A DNA stretch of 64,000 bases from Cunninghamella blakesleeana (GCA_017871115.1 JAFCIZ010000005.1:3341501-3405500); one strand, 5' to 3'. Positions 46,338 through 61,845 are shown, numbered from the stretch's first letter. Numbers and translations are program-made. Notes: generated from the sequence alone by a model not told the origin.

Positions 46338-47432
46338 TTAAGCAAGTTTCAATTGCTTAGCAACAGAGAGAGGAAGAGCAAGCTTATCAGTCAATTGAGT
46401 AACTTGGAGACCTTGGAGGTTGATTAAAGAAGTAACAGGGATTTGAGAGAGGTTACCTTTGGTGACGGTAGCAACAGTTTCAAGAACGGTACCCTTGATC
46501 AAGTTAGTAGGAATGCTAATGACACTACCTTCAACAGAGGAGATGAGACCACCATCAACAACGTGGAGTTGAGAGACGGTAACGGTAACAGTGTTCTTGA
46601 CTTCAGCAGCAAGACCAAAGACAGTGGTAACAGTACCACCAGCAAGAGCTTCAACTTCACCAACGAGGCCACTAGCAACTCCTTGGATTTGACCAACAAG
46701 ACCACCAACAAGACCGCCAGCAACACCGCCATCAGTAGTAGAGGTAATTTGAACGACTTGGGTTAAAGTGGTTTGAACAAAGGATAAGTTTTGTTGTAAA
46801 TCAGCAGGTAAAGCAGTGATACCGCCAACTTTGCTAATGGTAACTTGGACGACATTTAAGGCACTAGTGACATCACCAGCATTTAATTTAGCGAGAACCT
46901 TGTTAGGAAGAGATTGTAATTGAGCTTGGACCTTTTGAGTTAAATCACCAGAGCTAATAAGAGTAGTTACTTGAGTCAAAACAGTAGGGACAGAAATGAG
47001 TTGAGCTTGTAAAGCGGAAGGAAGAGTCTTGAGAACAGTTTGTAATTGTTGAGGTAAAGAAGTTAATTCAGTTGGAAGAGTAGCAAGTTTGTTCAAGAGG
47101 CCAGAAGGTAAACCTTGGATTTGAGTAGGTAAATCAGCTAAAGCCTTTTGAACAGTTTGAGGTAAACCGGAAATGACATTAACTAATTGAGTAGGGTCAT
47201 TGAGAACAGCCAAGACTTGATCTTGAACGTCAGCAGGTAAAGCTTGGATTTCGGAAAAGATAGCAGTGACGCTTAAAAGGTGAGTGATGTTATTTAAACC
47301 GGGTAAAACAAGAACGGCACCAGCATCAGCTTTAAGGTTAGCTTTAGCAGAGGCATGACGAGCAGTAAGAGGAGCACCTTGAGCACTCATTAACATGGCA
47401 GCAGCAATAACAGCAAGGGTAGAGAAACGCAT
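46338..47432 (-). CDS. Secreted Leu-Pro-rich helical protein, 364 aa
   Basis: The gene has a single exon. The signal peptide is MRFSTLAVIAAAMLMSAQG. The first half of the mature chain is a series of short helices separated by Leu-Pro (QALPADVQ, SGLPQTVQ, ADLPTQIQGLPSGL, ATLPTELTSLPQQL, KTLPSALQ), spaced about 8-15 residues. The middle is Val/Gly/Thr-rich (GGLVGGLVGQIQG, AEVKNTVTVTVSQ). The mature part has no Cys and no KR cleavage sites, so it differs from the genes to its left. Base composition is visibly less AT-biased than its neighbours, which may reflect high expression. It could be an abundant cell-surface or amphipathic coat protein. No family is recognised. Confidence 0.75.
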   Translation of the reverse strand: MRFSTLAVIAAAMLMSAQGAPLTARHASAKANLKADAGAVLVLPGLNNITHLLSVTAIFSEIQALPADVQDQVLAVLNDPTQLVNVISGLPQTVQKALADLPTQIQGLPSGLLNKLATLPTELTSLPQQLQTVLKTLPSALQAQLISVPTVLTQVTTLISSGDLTQKVQAQLQSLPNKVLAKLNAGDVTSALNVVQVTISKVGGITALPADLQQNLSFVQTTLTQVVQITSTTDGGVAGGLVGGLVGQIQGVASGLVGEVEALAGGTVTTVFGLAAEVKNTVTVTVSQLHVVDGGLISSVEGSVISIPTNLIKGTVLETVATVTKGNLSQIPVTSLINLQGLQVTQLTDKLALPLSVAKQLKLA

Positions 47433-48982
47433 CTTTGTAATAATAATAATAAAAAGTGTTTAAAGGAAAGTTGAGGGGTTGTTAAAAAAAAAAGCTTTTT
47501 TTAAAGGAAAGTAAATAAAATAAGATTGGATTGAATTAATAAAGAAGAAAAAAATAAAAAATAAAATCCAACTTTTTTTTCTTTTTATATGATTTTGATT
47601 TTTTTTTTTTACTTGATCTGCGGAGCTTTTTTTAATATGAATAGATAGATGTGTTACATACAATTTTAATATTAAAAAAAAAAAAAGTGAACACAAAGCT
47701 AACTGCATACAAAATTTGAACTAAGGTTTTCTACATCATCTTTTTTTTTTAATATATTGGCTTCTTTTTAATTAAATTTCCTTTTTTCATAGATCACGAT
47801 AGGATTTCAATCTTTTTTTAAATAAGATATATATATGTAAGTGTATATAATGAAAGAAATCAATCGATTAATTCATTTATATTTATATTTAATGTTATAT
47901 AGTTTATTTATTTTTTTAAAAAAAATACAATAGAATAACAATAGTGAATAAATAAAAGCCTTTTCGCCCGCTCAGTTGTCCTCCATCTCTCATATAACAA
48001 ACATGGATATACTTTATTAAACCTCGTGTTTCTCTGAATGAAAAAGGGAATGGGCTTTTTTAACCTAAAGCTCTTTTTCTCATAAAATACTAATTGTATT
48101 AATCTTTCAGAATTTTTTTTGAATTACAGATAAATCGTGTAACTATTCCTGTATCTCCAGTTAAAATTATATTAAAAGTAGATCTTTTTTTCATTTTATT
48201 CCTAATTTTTAACCAATCAAAAAATAATACCTCTCAAAGATATAATTTTTAATTTATAAAAAAAAAAAAAGTACGTTTACAGATAAAAGATTTTTTTATA
48301 AAGATAAAATAATCAAAATAAGTTTCTAGATTTTTTTCATTATTATTAGTATGTATTTATAAAAAAAACTAGATTTTTTTTCTTTTTTTTTGGTTGGGGC
48401 GAATAGTAAAGTTTTATTAATATCATGCTCTTCATTACTAAAAAAGTAACCCACTGGAAAAAAAGAGACATATTTATATTAAAAAAAAAAGGCTGCATAA
48501 ACAACAGTAAATGAAAAAAGAATACATAGAGTTATTACTATCACTATTTTTTTTTATTCTTTTTTCGTTGAATACCTCGAGGTTACACTTGAAGAAAAAG
48601 TAAGTTATCCTTTGATTACTTATTTTCCATATCTGGATAACTATGCTTTTAACGGTAAAGATTAGTTTTATATATAAGTTAAGACTCTTTTTTTTTTTTT
48701 TACAAGATATTAAAATTTTTATTGTTACAAAAATTAATAACGATTTTTTTCTTTTCTTCTTCGTATTATTTATTATTTATGTTGATGATGATATCATTTA
48801 TAATAATGATTTGTTTCCTTTGTTATAAGTTGAAGTCGGATATTAAACGGATTTCTATTTTAGTAAATTGGTGGCAAGTTTCTTAAAAATTTTAATTGAC
48901 ATTTTTTTTTTTTCAACAACCTTAAATTTTTCACATTATATCATTACATGCATTACAGTGCATTTTAAACTAACAACAGATC

Positions 48983-49013
<31 letters not shown>

Positions 49014-49314
49014 ATATTCCATTATTTTAACATTTGGAATGTTCGATTACTGGTTTTAGTGATAAGATTTATTCAATTTATGTCACTAAAACTTTAAAAA
49101 AATCATATTCACGATCCCTTACTGGTCGCTGCTAATTTTTTTCAAGAAATAGGTAATAATAACAATAACAATAATAACAATAATAGTAATAATAATAATA
49201 ATAATTATAGTAATGGTAATAGTAGTGATAATAGTAGTAATAGTAGTTGTAATAATAATGTGAAGAAACATACTAATAATAAATATGCTAATAATAAATA
49301 ATAATTAATGTGAT
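47433..49314. other. AT-rich spacer, no accepted gene
   Basis: It includes a T/A palindrome near 47908-47926, a T27 run (48983-49009) and an AAT/AAC trinucleotide patch near 49155-49310 directly downstream of the kinase stop. Short Phe/Ile-rich frames at 48643 and 48868 are T-run artefacts. Confidence 0.5.
48983..49009. repeat. T27 homopolymer run
   Basis: Uninterrupted T run in non-coding DNA. Confidence 0.9.
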
Positions 49315-52452
<3,138 letters not shown>

Positions 52453-53776
52453 TCTTTATTTATTTTTTCTAAAATTATTGTCGTATTAATTTTTAAACAA
52501 AAGATATTCTTTTTCTTAATGTATATATAAAAAAAAGAATATAATTATATGTTATAAGAAAAATACTAAAGAGGAAGAAAAAGGAGAGAAAAAAAATTTG
52601 AATTTTTTTATTAAAATTTAAGTTCCGATTTTTTTTTCATTGGCTCTACTGTTTTCAATAACAATAAATAAATAAATAAATAAATAAATAAACAAATAAA
52701 AGCTAATTAAATGACTTTTTTTATTAAAAAAAAAAAAAAAAAGAGATATAAAAAAGTAATACACTCTGCTATTGATCGCCATTTTATAATCGAATAATAT
52801 ATACTTTTTTAACTATCAAGCAGTAATAACCTCATCAAAAATTACTTTATCTCAGTGTAAAAAATGGATAAAAACAATTTGAGGTGTTTCATTATAATAG
52901 ACAAAAAAAATTACGGATTGTACATTACACTATAGCAATCCAATTACTATTTTTTTTAAACGACTTATGCATTTTTAGTTACTACTACCATTATAACAGG
53001 CGAAAAATTATAGGTTGTATAGTGGAAAAAAAAGTTGTAAGCATATGAAAATTGTAGTTATAAAAACCATTTTAAACTGATATATCAAATACAGCATATA
53101 TCCTTTTTTAGAAAATATTTGATTTACAAAATTATTCTTATGAAAAAAAGTTAATAATAATAATAAAAAATAAATCAAGTAATTTATATAAAAAATATAA
53201 GTTCGTCAGTAATTATTGTAAATAGATCTTTTCAGTAAAAAAGAAAATAAAAAATAGTTTTAAATAAAATATACTGTGTTTTTTTTACTAGATATTTATA
53301 AAATGTCAGGATTAAGTAATCATCTATTCACCCTTTTATATTAAAATACATTTTTTTGCCATTATTATCATTATTTTAAACATATAAATATTATATTAAG
53401 ATCATTTATATTCATGTATGTATAAAAATATGAAAATGATGTATGTGAACATAATTATTATTATTATTTTTAAGAAAATAATACTGTTGCCTGCTCTTCT
53501 ATTTTAGGAAGGATTAATAAAGTTTTTTTTTTTTTTTTTTTTTTCATGGAAAATATATACTCTATTATTACACTTTCTAGATTCTTGCCACCAAATATAA
53601 ATAAATAAGGTTTTGTTATGGTCAAAAAAATATTATCCGTTTATTATAATAAAAGAAAAATTCATGGAAATTGTTATTAGTGAATGTATTCCCACGTAAA
53701 AATAAAATAAAATAAAGTTACGGCAGCTTTATATTTGACTTAAAATATAGTATTTTACATATATTTTAACTCAAAA

Positions 53777-53809
<33 letters not shown>

Positions 53810-54152
53810 AATCTATGCGTGTATATGCTTCAATAATAAAAATAGGTATTTATATAAAAAAAAATATAAAAAAAATAAAAAATTTCATATGAAATAATAT
53901 ATATTTGTATATTTTAATATGAATAATACTCACATTCCTTAAATATGGACCACCTTCTTTCTTATTTTTTTTTTTTTCAGCCAATGATTTTCGACCGATT
54001 AATTGGTACACGAATTCAAATTAAGTTAAAAAAATATTATATGCCCATTTTTTTTAAAGGTACCTTAATTTTTTTACCTTTTTTTTTTCTTTCTTTATTT
54101 CTTTTTTTTTTTTCACTCTTTTTCTTTTCATAAAATAATAAAAATAGTAAAC
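52453..54152. other. Divergent promoter region, no gene seen
   Basis: It separates the kinase (-) from the first fatty alcohol oxidase (+). AAAT tetranucleotide repeats lie near 52665-52690, a T run near 53523-53544 and a TA run near 53788-53808. A pyrimidine-rich leader (54063-54128) precedes the ATG at 54153. Confidence 0.6.
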
Positions 54153-56185
54153 ATGCCAAAAGTTGATGCTTTAGTGGTTCGTTCGGAGTTAACCAAAGAA
54201 CAATTAAAAACATTACAAGCAGTGATAGACACCTATATTAATAAACTTGATGAAAAGTCAGAACAAGAATTAGTTGAACGTTTTAAAGGGGATAAGTTTG
54301 TTACAGAAGAACAGGTACGTTTAATGGCATCTATTGATCCTCATTATTTAAAAACATATGCTAGTCAACATAATCAACGAGATCCTTCTTGGTCACCTTT
54401 ATATGAAGCTTTACGTACTTTAGGTCGTACCACTAGTCAAGAAAAACGAGATGAATTCTATACTTTGCTTTCCCTTTTAGGAAGTGCTTATGGTATGGGG
54501 TTATTAAGCCGTGGTGCCTATTGGCGCCCTCTTTCTGATTTAACCTTAAAAGAACGTGAAGCCTTTTTACTCGGTTTACAGCAATCCATTTTACCTCCTT
54601 TAAGAGCTATTTATCGTGGTTTAACTGGTTTGGTCATGGCCTCTGTTTATTTTCCCGTTGAAAGTCAACCTTTACAACAAGCTCTTGGGTTCCCTGCTAG
54701 AGACCCTATTCGATCCGTTCCTGATTATGAACCTCCTTATGGTACACCCGATCGTTTACACATGTTAACCTTGAATGAACTTGAACAAAAAAAGGAATTA
54801 AAATACGATGTAGTAGTTGTAGGATCAGGTGGTGGGGTAAGTTAATTGTATAAAAATAATAGCATTAAAAGTTGAATGTTTATTGAATGTTTTCTTTTTT
54901 TATTGTATTTATATAAAATAGGGTGGTGTAGCTGCTCATGAATTAGCTGCTGCTGGGAAATCTGTATTAGTTATTGAAAAAGGAAATTATTACCATGAAA
55001 CTGATTTTGATTTATGTGAAGCAAAAGCTTTTGAAAATATGTATGAAAAAGGAACCGTATTTCCTTCCACTGATGGTTCTCTTGGTGTTTTAGCTGGAAC
55101 TGTTTGGGGTGGTTCAACAACAGTAAACTGGTCAGCTTCATTAAAGGTATATATATATGTATATATATTTAACTAAAGGATTAAGGGATATATAATAGAA
55201 TATCATAATATTTGAGTATATATATATAAAGGAGAAATGTTTGTACTCATTTATTTTTTTATTTTATATACATATGTATATATATATTATAGCCTCAGCA
55301 TTTTGTTAGAGAAGAATGGGCTAAACAAGGATTAACTCATTTTATTACGCCTAAGGTAATCAGTCTTTTTTTTTTTTAATATATATATGTATAATCAACA
55401 TCAAAATCACAGTCATAAAATAAAATAGAAATAATAGATGGTTAAAAAAAATTATTCATTATTTCTATTATTATTTTTTTCCTTCATATTTGATAGTTTA
55501 CAGAACAATTAGAAAAAGTAGGTAAAATGATTGGTGCAGAAACTTCAGGAATTCAACACTCGGTACCTAATCAAATTTTATTAGATGGATGCAAGTAAGT
55601 GATACAATAGTATATTTATATATAACTTGATCATTTTACTTAATATTTTTCGTTTCATTTTTCATATTTTTAAATTAGAAAACTTGGTTATCATTATGAT
55701 AATATACCTCAAAATACAAGTGGTAGACGTCACCAATGCCATTATTGCTTTGCAGGATGTCGTGATGGGGTTAAAAACGGAACAATGAATTCTTGGTTAC
55801 GTGAAGCAGAAAAATATGGAGCACAATTTTTAGATCGTACTAATGTTCTTCGTGTATTAACTGATAAAAAGAAGAAAAATAAAGCCATTGGTGTAGAGTG
55901 TGTTGTTCATGGTGGAAAGAAATTAAATATTTATGCTGATAAAGTGGTTGTTTCTGCTGGATCCTTGTACTCTCCTCGCATTTTATTAAAAAGTGGATTG
56001 AAAAATCCTAATATCGGTCAACATTTACATGTTCACCCAGTTGCTGGTGTCATTGGTAGATTTGATGATCGTGTAGTTGATCCTTGGTCAAGCTCAATCA
56101 TGACTGCAATCAGTTGTGCTGTAGAAAATGTAGATGGAGATCATTATGGTTGTAAAATTGAAGTACCAGTGTTACATCCAGGTAG

Positions 56186-56239
<54 letters not shown>

Positions 56240-56976
56240 TAATACCTACCCACATCGCCTATATCTACCTTTTTTTTTCTTTTAATATAGGTTTATTCTC
56301 TGCACTTGTTCCTTGGAGAGGAGCTAAGCAACATAAAGAAACCATGCTTCATTATCGACAATTTGTACCATTAATTGCTCTTACACGTGATAAAGATTCC
56401 GTTGGATCGGTTAGTTACGATGATGAAGGTATTGTCAATGTTGATTTTAAATTATCAAAGCATGACGCCCGCTCTATGATGGAAGGTATGATTGCTTGTT
56501 CTCGTATTTTAGTTGCTGAAGGTGCTCGTGAAATTCATACAACCAATCCTCGTATTCCTGTCTTTAAATTTAAACCTGAAGAACCTTCTGATGTCACAAA
56601 TCCTCGTTTTATTGCTTGGTTAAATGATGCTCGACGTATTGGTGTACCTGATATGGTATCCACTGCTCATTTAATGGGAACAAAGTAAGCATATATATAT
56701 ATAATTAAAATAATATAATCATAGTCTATAAATATATATTTATTTATTTTTTCTCTTTTTTCTTTTTCTCCTAGCCGTATGGGTGTATCTCCAAAAACAT
56801 CCGTTGTTAAACCTACTGGTGAAACGTGGGAAGTGAAAGATCTTTATGTTGCAGATGCATCTATATTCCCTACTTCAACAGGTGTTAATCCTATGTTTAC
56901 CACTATGACTTTAGCTGTTCATGTAGCTAATAGTATTATTGAAAAGGATACCAATAAGAATGCTTCAAAATTATAA
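54153..56976 (+). CDS. Long-chain fatty alcohol oxidase 1 (GMC family, SKL end)
   Basis: Exons 54153-54836, 54922-55146, 55293-55355, 55497-55594, 55679-56181, 56291-56684 and 56775-56976 give about 722 residues, the usual length for this family. The N-terminal helical domain typical of fatty alcohol oxidases (about 1-215) precedes the FAD-binding Rossmann segment (VVVGSGGG joined across intron 1 to GGVAAHELAAAG, then SVLVIEKG). Other motifs are WGGSTTVNW, HYCFAGCRDG, GSLYSPRILL, and the C-terminal HLMGTNRMG, VKDLYVADASIFPTS and GVNPM. It would oxidise long-chain alcohols to aldehydes with H2O2 release. The C-terminus is SKL, a canonical PTS1, so peroxisomal location is expected. Intron 5 holds an AAT microsatellite. 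Confidence 0.9.
56188..56236. repeat. AAT microsatellite inside an intron
   Basis: About 16 AAT units lie in intron 5 of fatty alcohol oxidase 1. If read through they would encode poly-Asn, but the flanking splice sites restore frame and the paralogues lack the insert. Confidence 0.85.
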
Positions 56977-57677
56977 AAGAACATAAAGTGTAATTATAAA
57001 TACGTTCATTGTTTTTTAATTTAATTTTGTAAAATATATCACTACCACTACGACTATTAATAAACACTAATAATAATATATACTTTTTTTTTATTAAAAT
57101 AAATGGACAGATAATATATTATAAAAGGGTTTTTTTATTTATAAATGTAAAGATACAATTACTCTTGCTTTTTTTTTAATAGTAATAATAGCAATAATTA
57201 GTGTTTATTATATTATTTTTATTTTTTTATTTTATTCTTGTGCTTGACCAGTAATAAGAATCGACATCATTTGAACAATTATATTCAAAACGATAAATTC
57301 TATTAGTTATATATTTCTTTGATTCATTTTTAAAGTAAATGATATTTTTTTTTTCTTTTTTCTTTTTCTTTTTTTTTTTTTTAAAAAAAAGCATGCTTAG
57401 CTTTATTTATATTTATATTTATATTTATTTTATAGTTGTGTTATTTTTATGATTGTTGAATAAACTTATCCAATGACATAAATAGGTTTTAAATCGTTTT
57501 TTCCCTTAAATATGTAAAGGTGCATGAAAAAAAGTATAAATATTTATACTTTTAAAAATGTTTTTTATTTCTATTTACTTTTATTTTTTCCAAAAATCAT
57601 TTCTCTCTCGTATTTTTTTTTTTTATTCTTTTCTATTCATCAATTTTTTATTTTATTTTATTTTATTTTAAATAAAA
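56977..57677. other. Tandem spacer, no gene seen
   Basis: This is the 3' end of oxidase 1 and the promoter of oxidase 2. It holds a T14A8 palindrome (57369-57390) and a T-rich leader (57600-57670). Confidence 0.6.
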
Positions 57678-58546
57678 ATGGAATTGGATTCAACTCAAAA
57701 AGAGACATTTGATGCTATTTTAAATACTTTTTTACGTGAATTAACGCCAGAAGAAACTAGCATCTTGATAAAAGATTTGGAAAAATACCCTACTTTAACA
57801 AAAGAACAAATAGAGCAAGTAGCCAAAACTAGCTGTAAGACATTTTTACCTGATTTTAATGTTATGGATCAAGCAATCGCGTTTTTACATAGTGTGATGC
57901 CTGAAAAGGATAAACAAGATAAAATCAAAACCATTCTTTCTTTATTATCCTCTTCTTATGGGGTAATATTATTAAGTCAAGGTTCTTTTTTTAAACCTTT
58001 TGTTCAATTATCTGTACAAGAAAAGGAAGCCTTTTTACAAAATTGGCGTCAATCTAGATTCCTTACCTTACAATCTCTTTATCGTTTATTTGCCAATTTA
58101 ACATGGAGTCAAACTTACCAACGTCCTGAATCTGATCCTTATTTATTATCTCCAATTGGATATCCTAAAATGGACCCTATTCGTCAATTATCAGATAATA
58201 AAACAGAAAATGAACAACTCTATACACCTACTTCTAATAAATACAGTAATAATTACCCACCTCGTTTACCCATTTTATCACCAAATGATGATATATTAAA
58301 TCAAGAATTCGATGCAATTATAGTTGGTTCAGGGTGTGGGGGAGGCGTCATAGCTGCTAAATTAGCCAAAGCAGGCCAATCCGTCTTGGTAATAGAAAAA
58401 GGTCCTTATCTTCATGAAACAGATTTTCATTTATCAGAGTTAGGCACAAGACAAACATATGAACGTGGATACTTTTTTAGTACAGAAGGTGATACATTGA
58501 CGCTTTTTGCTGGTAGTTTAATAGGGGTAATTTATTTATTTATTTA

Positions 58547-58589
<43 letters not shown>

Positions 58590-60240
58590 CTTATTCACTT
58601 TTGATTTTTATTTTGTATTATGTATAGGGTGGTTCTACAATTAATTATTTGGCAAGTTTAAAATTACCTCATTATGTTAGAGAAGATTGGGCGAAACAAG
58701 GGTTGACCTACTTTACATCTAAAAGAGTAAGCTTTTATTTTGATATTTTTTATATCATAAAAAAAGAGATATAAATGAATGAATGGATTATTTTTTTTTT
58801 TTATTTTTTTTTTTAAAAAAAAAAATAGTTTAGTAGGGATATTGAAATTGTTAGTGAGAGAATTGGCGTATCCACTGAAGGAGTTCATTTTATAGGTGCC
58901 AATAAATTATTAAGAGAAGGTTGTAGGTACGTAATGTTGTTTCTTCTAAAATAAAAATAATGCACCGATGCTTATAATACATCTTTCTTTTTTTTTTACT
59001 TTTTATTTTAAAAAAATAAATAAATAAAAACAATAAAAAAAAATAGTAATCTTGGCTATCATCATGGAGTCATACCCCAAAATACAGGGGGCTATGTACA
59101 TAATTGCCATTGGTGCTTTTGTGGTTGTAAAGATGGTATTAAAAATGGATCTATGAATACTTGGTTAAGAGATTGTGTTGAACATGGAGGTCATATTATT
59201 GATCAAACCAAAGTAACTCGTGTCATTATTAAAAATAAAAAAGCTGTTGGAGTAGAATGCTTTTTAAAATCCGAGGATGGGAAACCAAGAGAAAAAAGAA
59301 TCATTCATGCTAAAAAAGTTATTGTCAGTGGTGGATCCTTACAATCACCTGGTATTCTTATACGTAGTGGATTAAAAAATAAAAACATTGGCCAACATTT
59401 AAAATTACACCCTTCATTAAGTGTATTTGGCTACTACCGTGACATAACAGATTGTTATAAAGGACCTTTGATGGCGGCTTATTCAAATGTTGTCACTAAT
59501 AGAGATGGCAATCATTATGGTGCTATTTTAGAAAGTATGAGTAGTCATGCAGGTTTAAATGCTATGAGTACTCCTTGGTATGGAAGTTTGGATCATAAAA
59601 GAACCATGTTAAAATATCGTTATGGTGCACCCATTATCATATTGGTAAGAGAAAAGGATTCAACTGGATATCTTTCTTATGATGATGATCCAAATGGTGA
59701 AACAGATCGAATGAAAGTATATCATCATTTCTCGGATTTTGATAAGCAATCCCTAAAGGAAGGAATCATAGCTTCTGCCAAAATATTAGTTGCTTCTGGC
59801 GCTCGTGAAATAAGAACCATGCAATTAACTGTGCCTCCTTTTGTTTTTAATGATGATGAAGAAAGTGAAGTAAATAACCCAAGATTTATGAAATGGTTAG
59901 AATTGGTCCAAAATCAAGATATTCAAACGCCTATCACTCCTCACATTATGGGTACCTGGTAATGATTAATATATCTATATCTATATATCTATCTATCTAT
60001 ATAGAAATATTTATATTAAATACATCTTTTTTTTATATTCTACATAGTCGAATGGGAATATCACCAAAAAATTCTGTCGTTAAACCTACTGGTGAAACCT
60101 GGGAAATAGATAATTTGTATGTTAGTGATGCATCAGTTTTTCCATCATGTTCTGCTGTTAACCCTTCTTTAACTATCTACAGTTTATCTTTACACATTGC
60201 TGATTGTATATTGGAAAAAGATTCCAACAAGGCTGTTTAA
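57678..60240 (+). CDS. Long-chain fatty alcohol oxidase 2 (GMC), no SKL
   Basis: Exons 57678-58526, 58628-58726, 58829-58926, 59047-59958 and 60048-60240 give about 716 residues. Domain order is as in oxidase 1: FAD motif IVGSGCGGGVIAAKLAKAG, VLVIEKGPY, GGSTINYLA, WCFCGCKDG, SGGSLQSPGIL, HIMGTCRMG and SAVNPS. The intron in the Rossmann motif of oxidase 1 is absent, and a different intron splits LIG from GGST. The C-terminus reads KDSNKAV and lacks SKL; compared with the paralogues, the last codons carry a small insertion and deletion that bring an early stop. It may therefore be cytosolic, or on its way to losing function. Otherwise the frame is intact. Confidence 0.88.
58550..58586. repeat. 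AT microsatellite inside an intron
   Basis: An AT dinucleotide run fills most of intron 1 of fatty alcohol oxidase 2. Confidence 0.9.
59122..59383 (+). other. 262-nt tract identical to 62697-62958
   Basis: Read base by base, this part of oxidase 2 exon 4 is identical to the reverse complement of 62697-62958 in oxidase 3. The sequence on either side differs at once. It is a likely gene conversion tract. Confidence 0.85.
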
Positions 60241-60855
60241 AATATTCAAGTATTATCTATATGATTATATAAAAGGGTATTTTATTTTATTTTTTGGAAT
60301 TATAAGCTATTTACCGTAAATATTGTTTATTTTTTCTTTATTATTATTTGGTTACATATTCTCCGTATATATAATGAAAATATAAAAATAAAATTATAAG
60401 TATTAATAAAACTTTTTTTTTTTAATCTGGCAAATAGTTTTTTATGCATCTAATAAAAATATTCAGAGTAAAAAAAAAAAATGATAATGAAGTTAATTCT
60501 TGATTACTGTTTTTTTAATACTAGTAAATATATGATTCTGATCTTGCCTGAAAGTAAGTATGCATGCATAAGCTAAATAATAAAAAAAGTGATTAGCATG
60601 CTAGAAAGTTCATGTATAGCACTAAAAAATATGATTCCTTAAAATAGCGATTTTTATTGTGTTATTTTAGAATATAAAATATTAATAACAGAAAATATGG
60701 CTAAATAACGAAGAGGTATAAACTAGCATAATATATATATATATATATATTTAATAATGTTAATTATTTGCCGTAAACAAAATATAATTATAGAAAAAAA
60801 ATAATGTTTCTTGGGAATACAGAAAAGAAAAAGACTAAGTAAAATGGATTATTCC
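60241..60855. other. Convergent spacer, no gene seen
   Basis: AT-rich DNA between oxidase 2 (+) and the cysteine-rich gene (-), with a TA run near 60730-60750. Confidence 0.6.
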
Positions 60856-61317
60856 CTACTGATTTTGAGACTGTGTAGAAGGTTTAGTTTCCAAACAAGT
60901 TGTATTAGTGTCAAGCTTGCAATTTTCTTTTTTAATTACTGCTTCATAAGTACTTTGGAAACCTAATAATTTCTTTCTTTCTGTTTCTGTTGTACATGTT
61001 TCAACCACAGGATGCATTTTCTTACCAGGATAATTACCCAAAGGACAATCTGTAATAATAGAATCTAAATCACATAACAGGGCTGCGTAGGTATCTTGAT
61101 GGCATTTGCAGGTTGAAGAATAACCTTCCATATCTTCACCAGAACACGCTGTTATATTTCCATTTTAATTGTAGGATATAAATTCTTTACTACCAAATAA
61201 TGAGTCTACAGCATTTACACATTTTTCATCATTTGGATAATCATTTAAACAAGTAGCGTTAAATTGAGTAGAGTATGTAACAAAACTAATAAGAGCAATC
61301 AAAAGCTGAAGTTTCAT
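60856..61317 (-). pseudogene. Cys-rich small secreted protein, in-frame stop
   Basis: A signal-peptide start (MKLQLLIALISFVTYST) at 61317 and the downstream part (60856-61131 and just above) lie in the same frame, but a TAA codon at 61165-61167 interrupts them after about 50 codons. The downstream part has regular Cys (STCKCHQD, LLCDLD, TDCPLG, ETCTTE, ENCKLD, TTCLE), and the whole would have about ten Cys. This suggests a disulfide-rich secreted protein. A possible 42-nt intron (GTAAAG to CAG) would remove the stop without changing frame, but it would be much shorter than other introns here. So it is either a recent pseudogene, a sequencing error, or a gene with a tiny intron. The family is not recognised. 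Confidence 0.6.
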
Positions 61318-61845
61318 TTTTAATTTTTTTTTTTTTTTGATGAATAAAATAAAGAAGAAAAGTTGAATGTATTAGAGATTTCATTCTCTATTTTATGTAT
61401 GCATAAAAACTTAGGTGATGTTCTTTGCATTTTTGTTATTAGGGATGTACTTCTGAGTTAGAATTATGGCTTTTTTTCAAAAGATATCATCTTTTATATA
61501 TATGTAACCCTAAACTTCTAATTATAGTGGTTTAACTTTTACTTTTAGGAAAAAAAGTAGGGGCGATGATAAAAATTGTGTTGATCTTTAGTATTTATTG
61601 CCACAAATAAAATAAAGTTAATACTTTCTTTTAATAAACAAATATCATAAATTCGTTTTTATTAGTCATATTAAAAAGATTGAGAAATCAAAGAATTCTT
61701 GTATGTATTATGATGAAAGAAAATGTTTTTTTTTATTTATATTTATTTTTCATCTTGTTTGTACTAACTCATTTATTTATTTAGTTATTATTCTTGATAT
61801 ATATGAAAAGTAAATAAAAAAAATTATAGCAATATATATAAGTAA
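61318..61845. other. Spacer, no gene seen
   Basis: It holds the promoter side of the Cys-rich gene and the 3' flank of oxidase 3. It is AT-rich without coding features. Confidence 0.6.

Noticed and set aside
56134..56300. Poly-Asn or poly-Ile reading through the AAT repeat in oxidase 1
   Set aside because: GT and AG sites around the repeat restore a continuous GMC domain that matches both paralogues, so the repeat is intronic.
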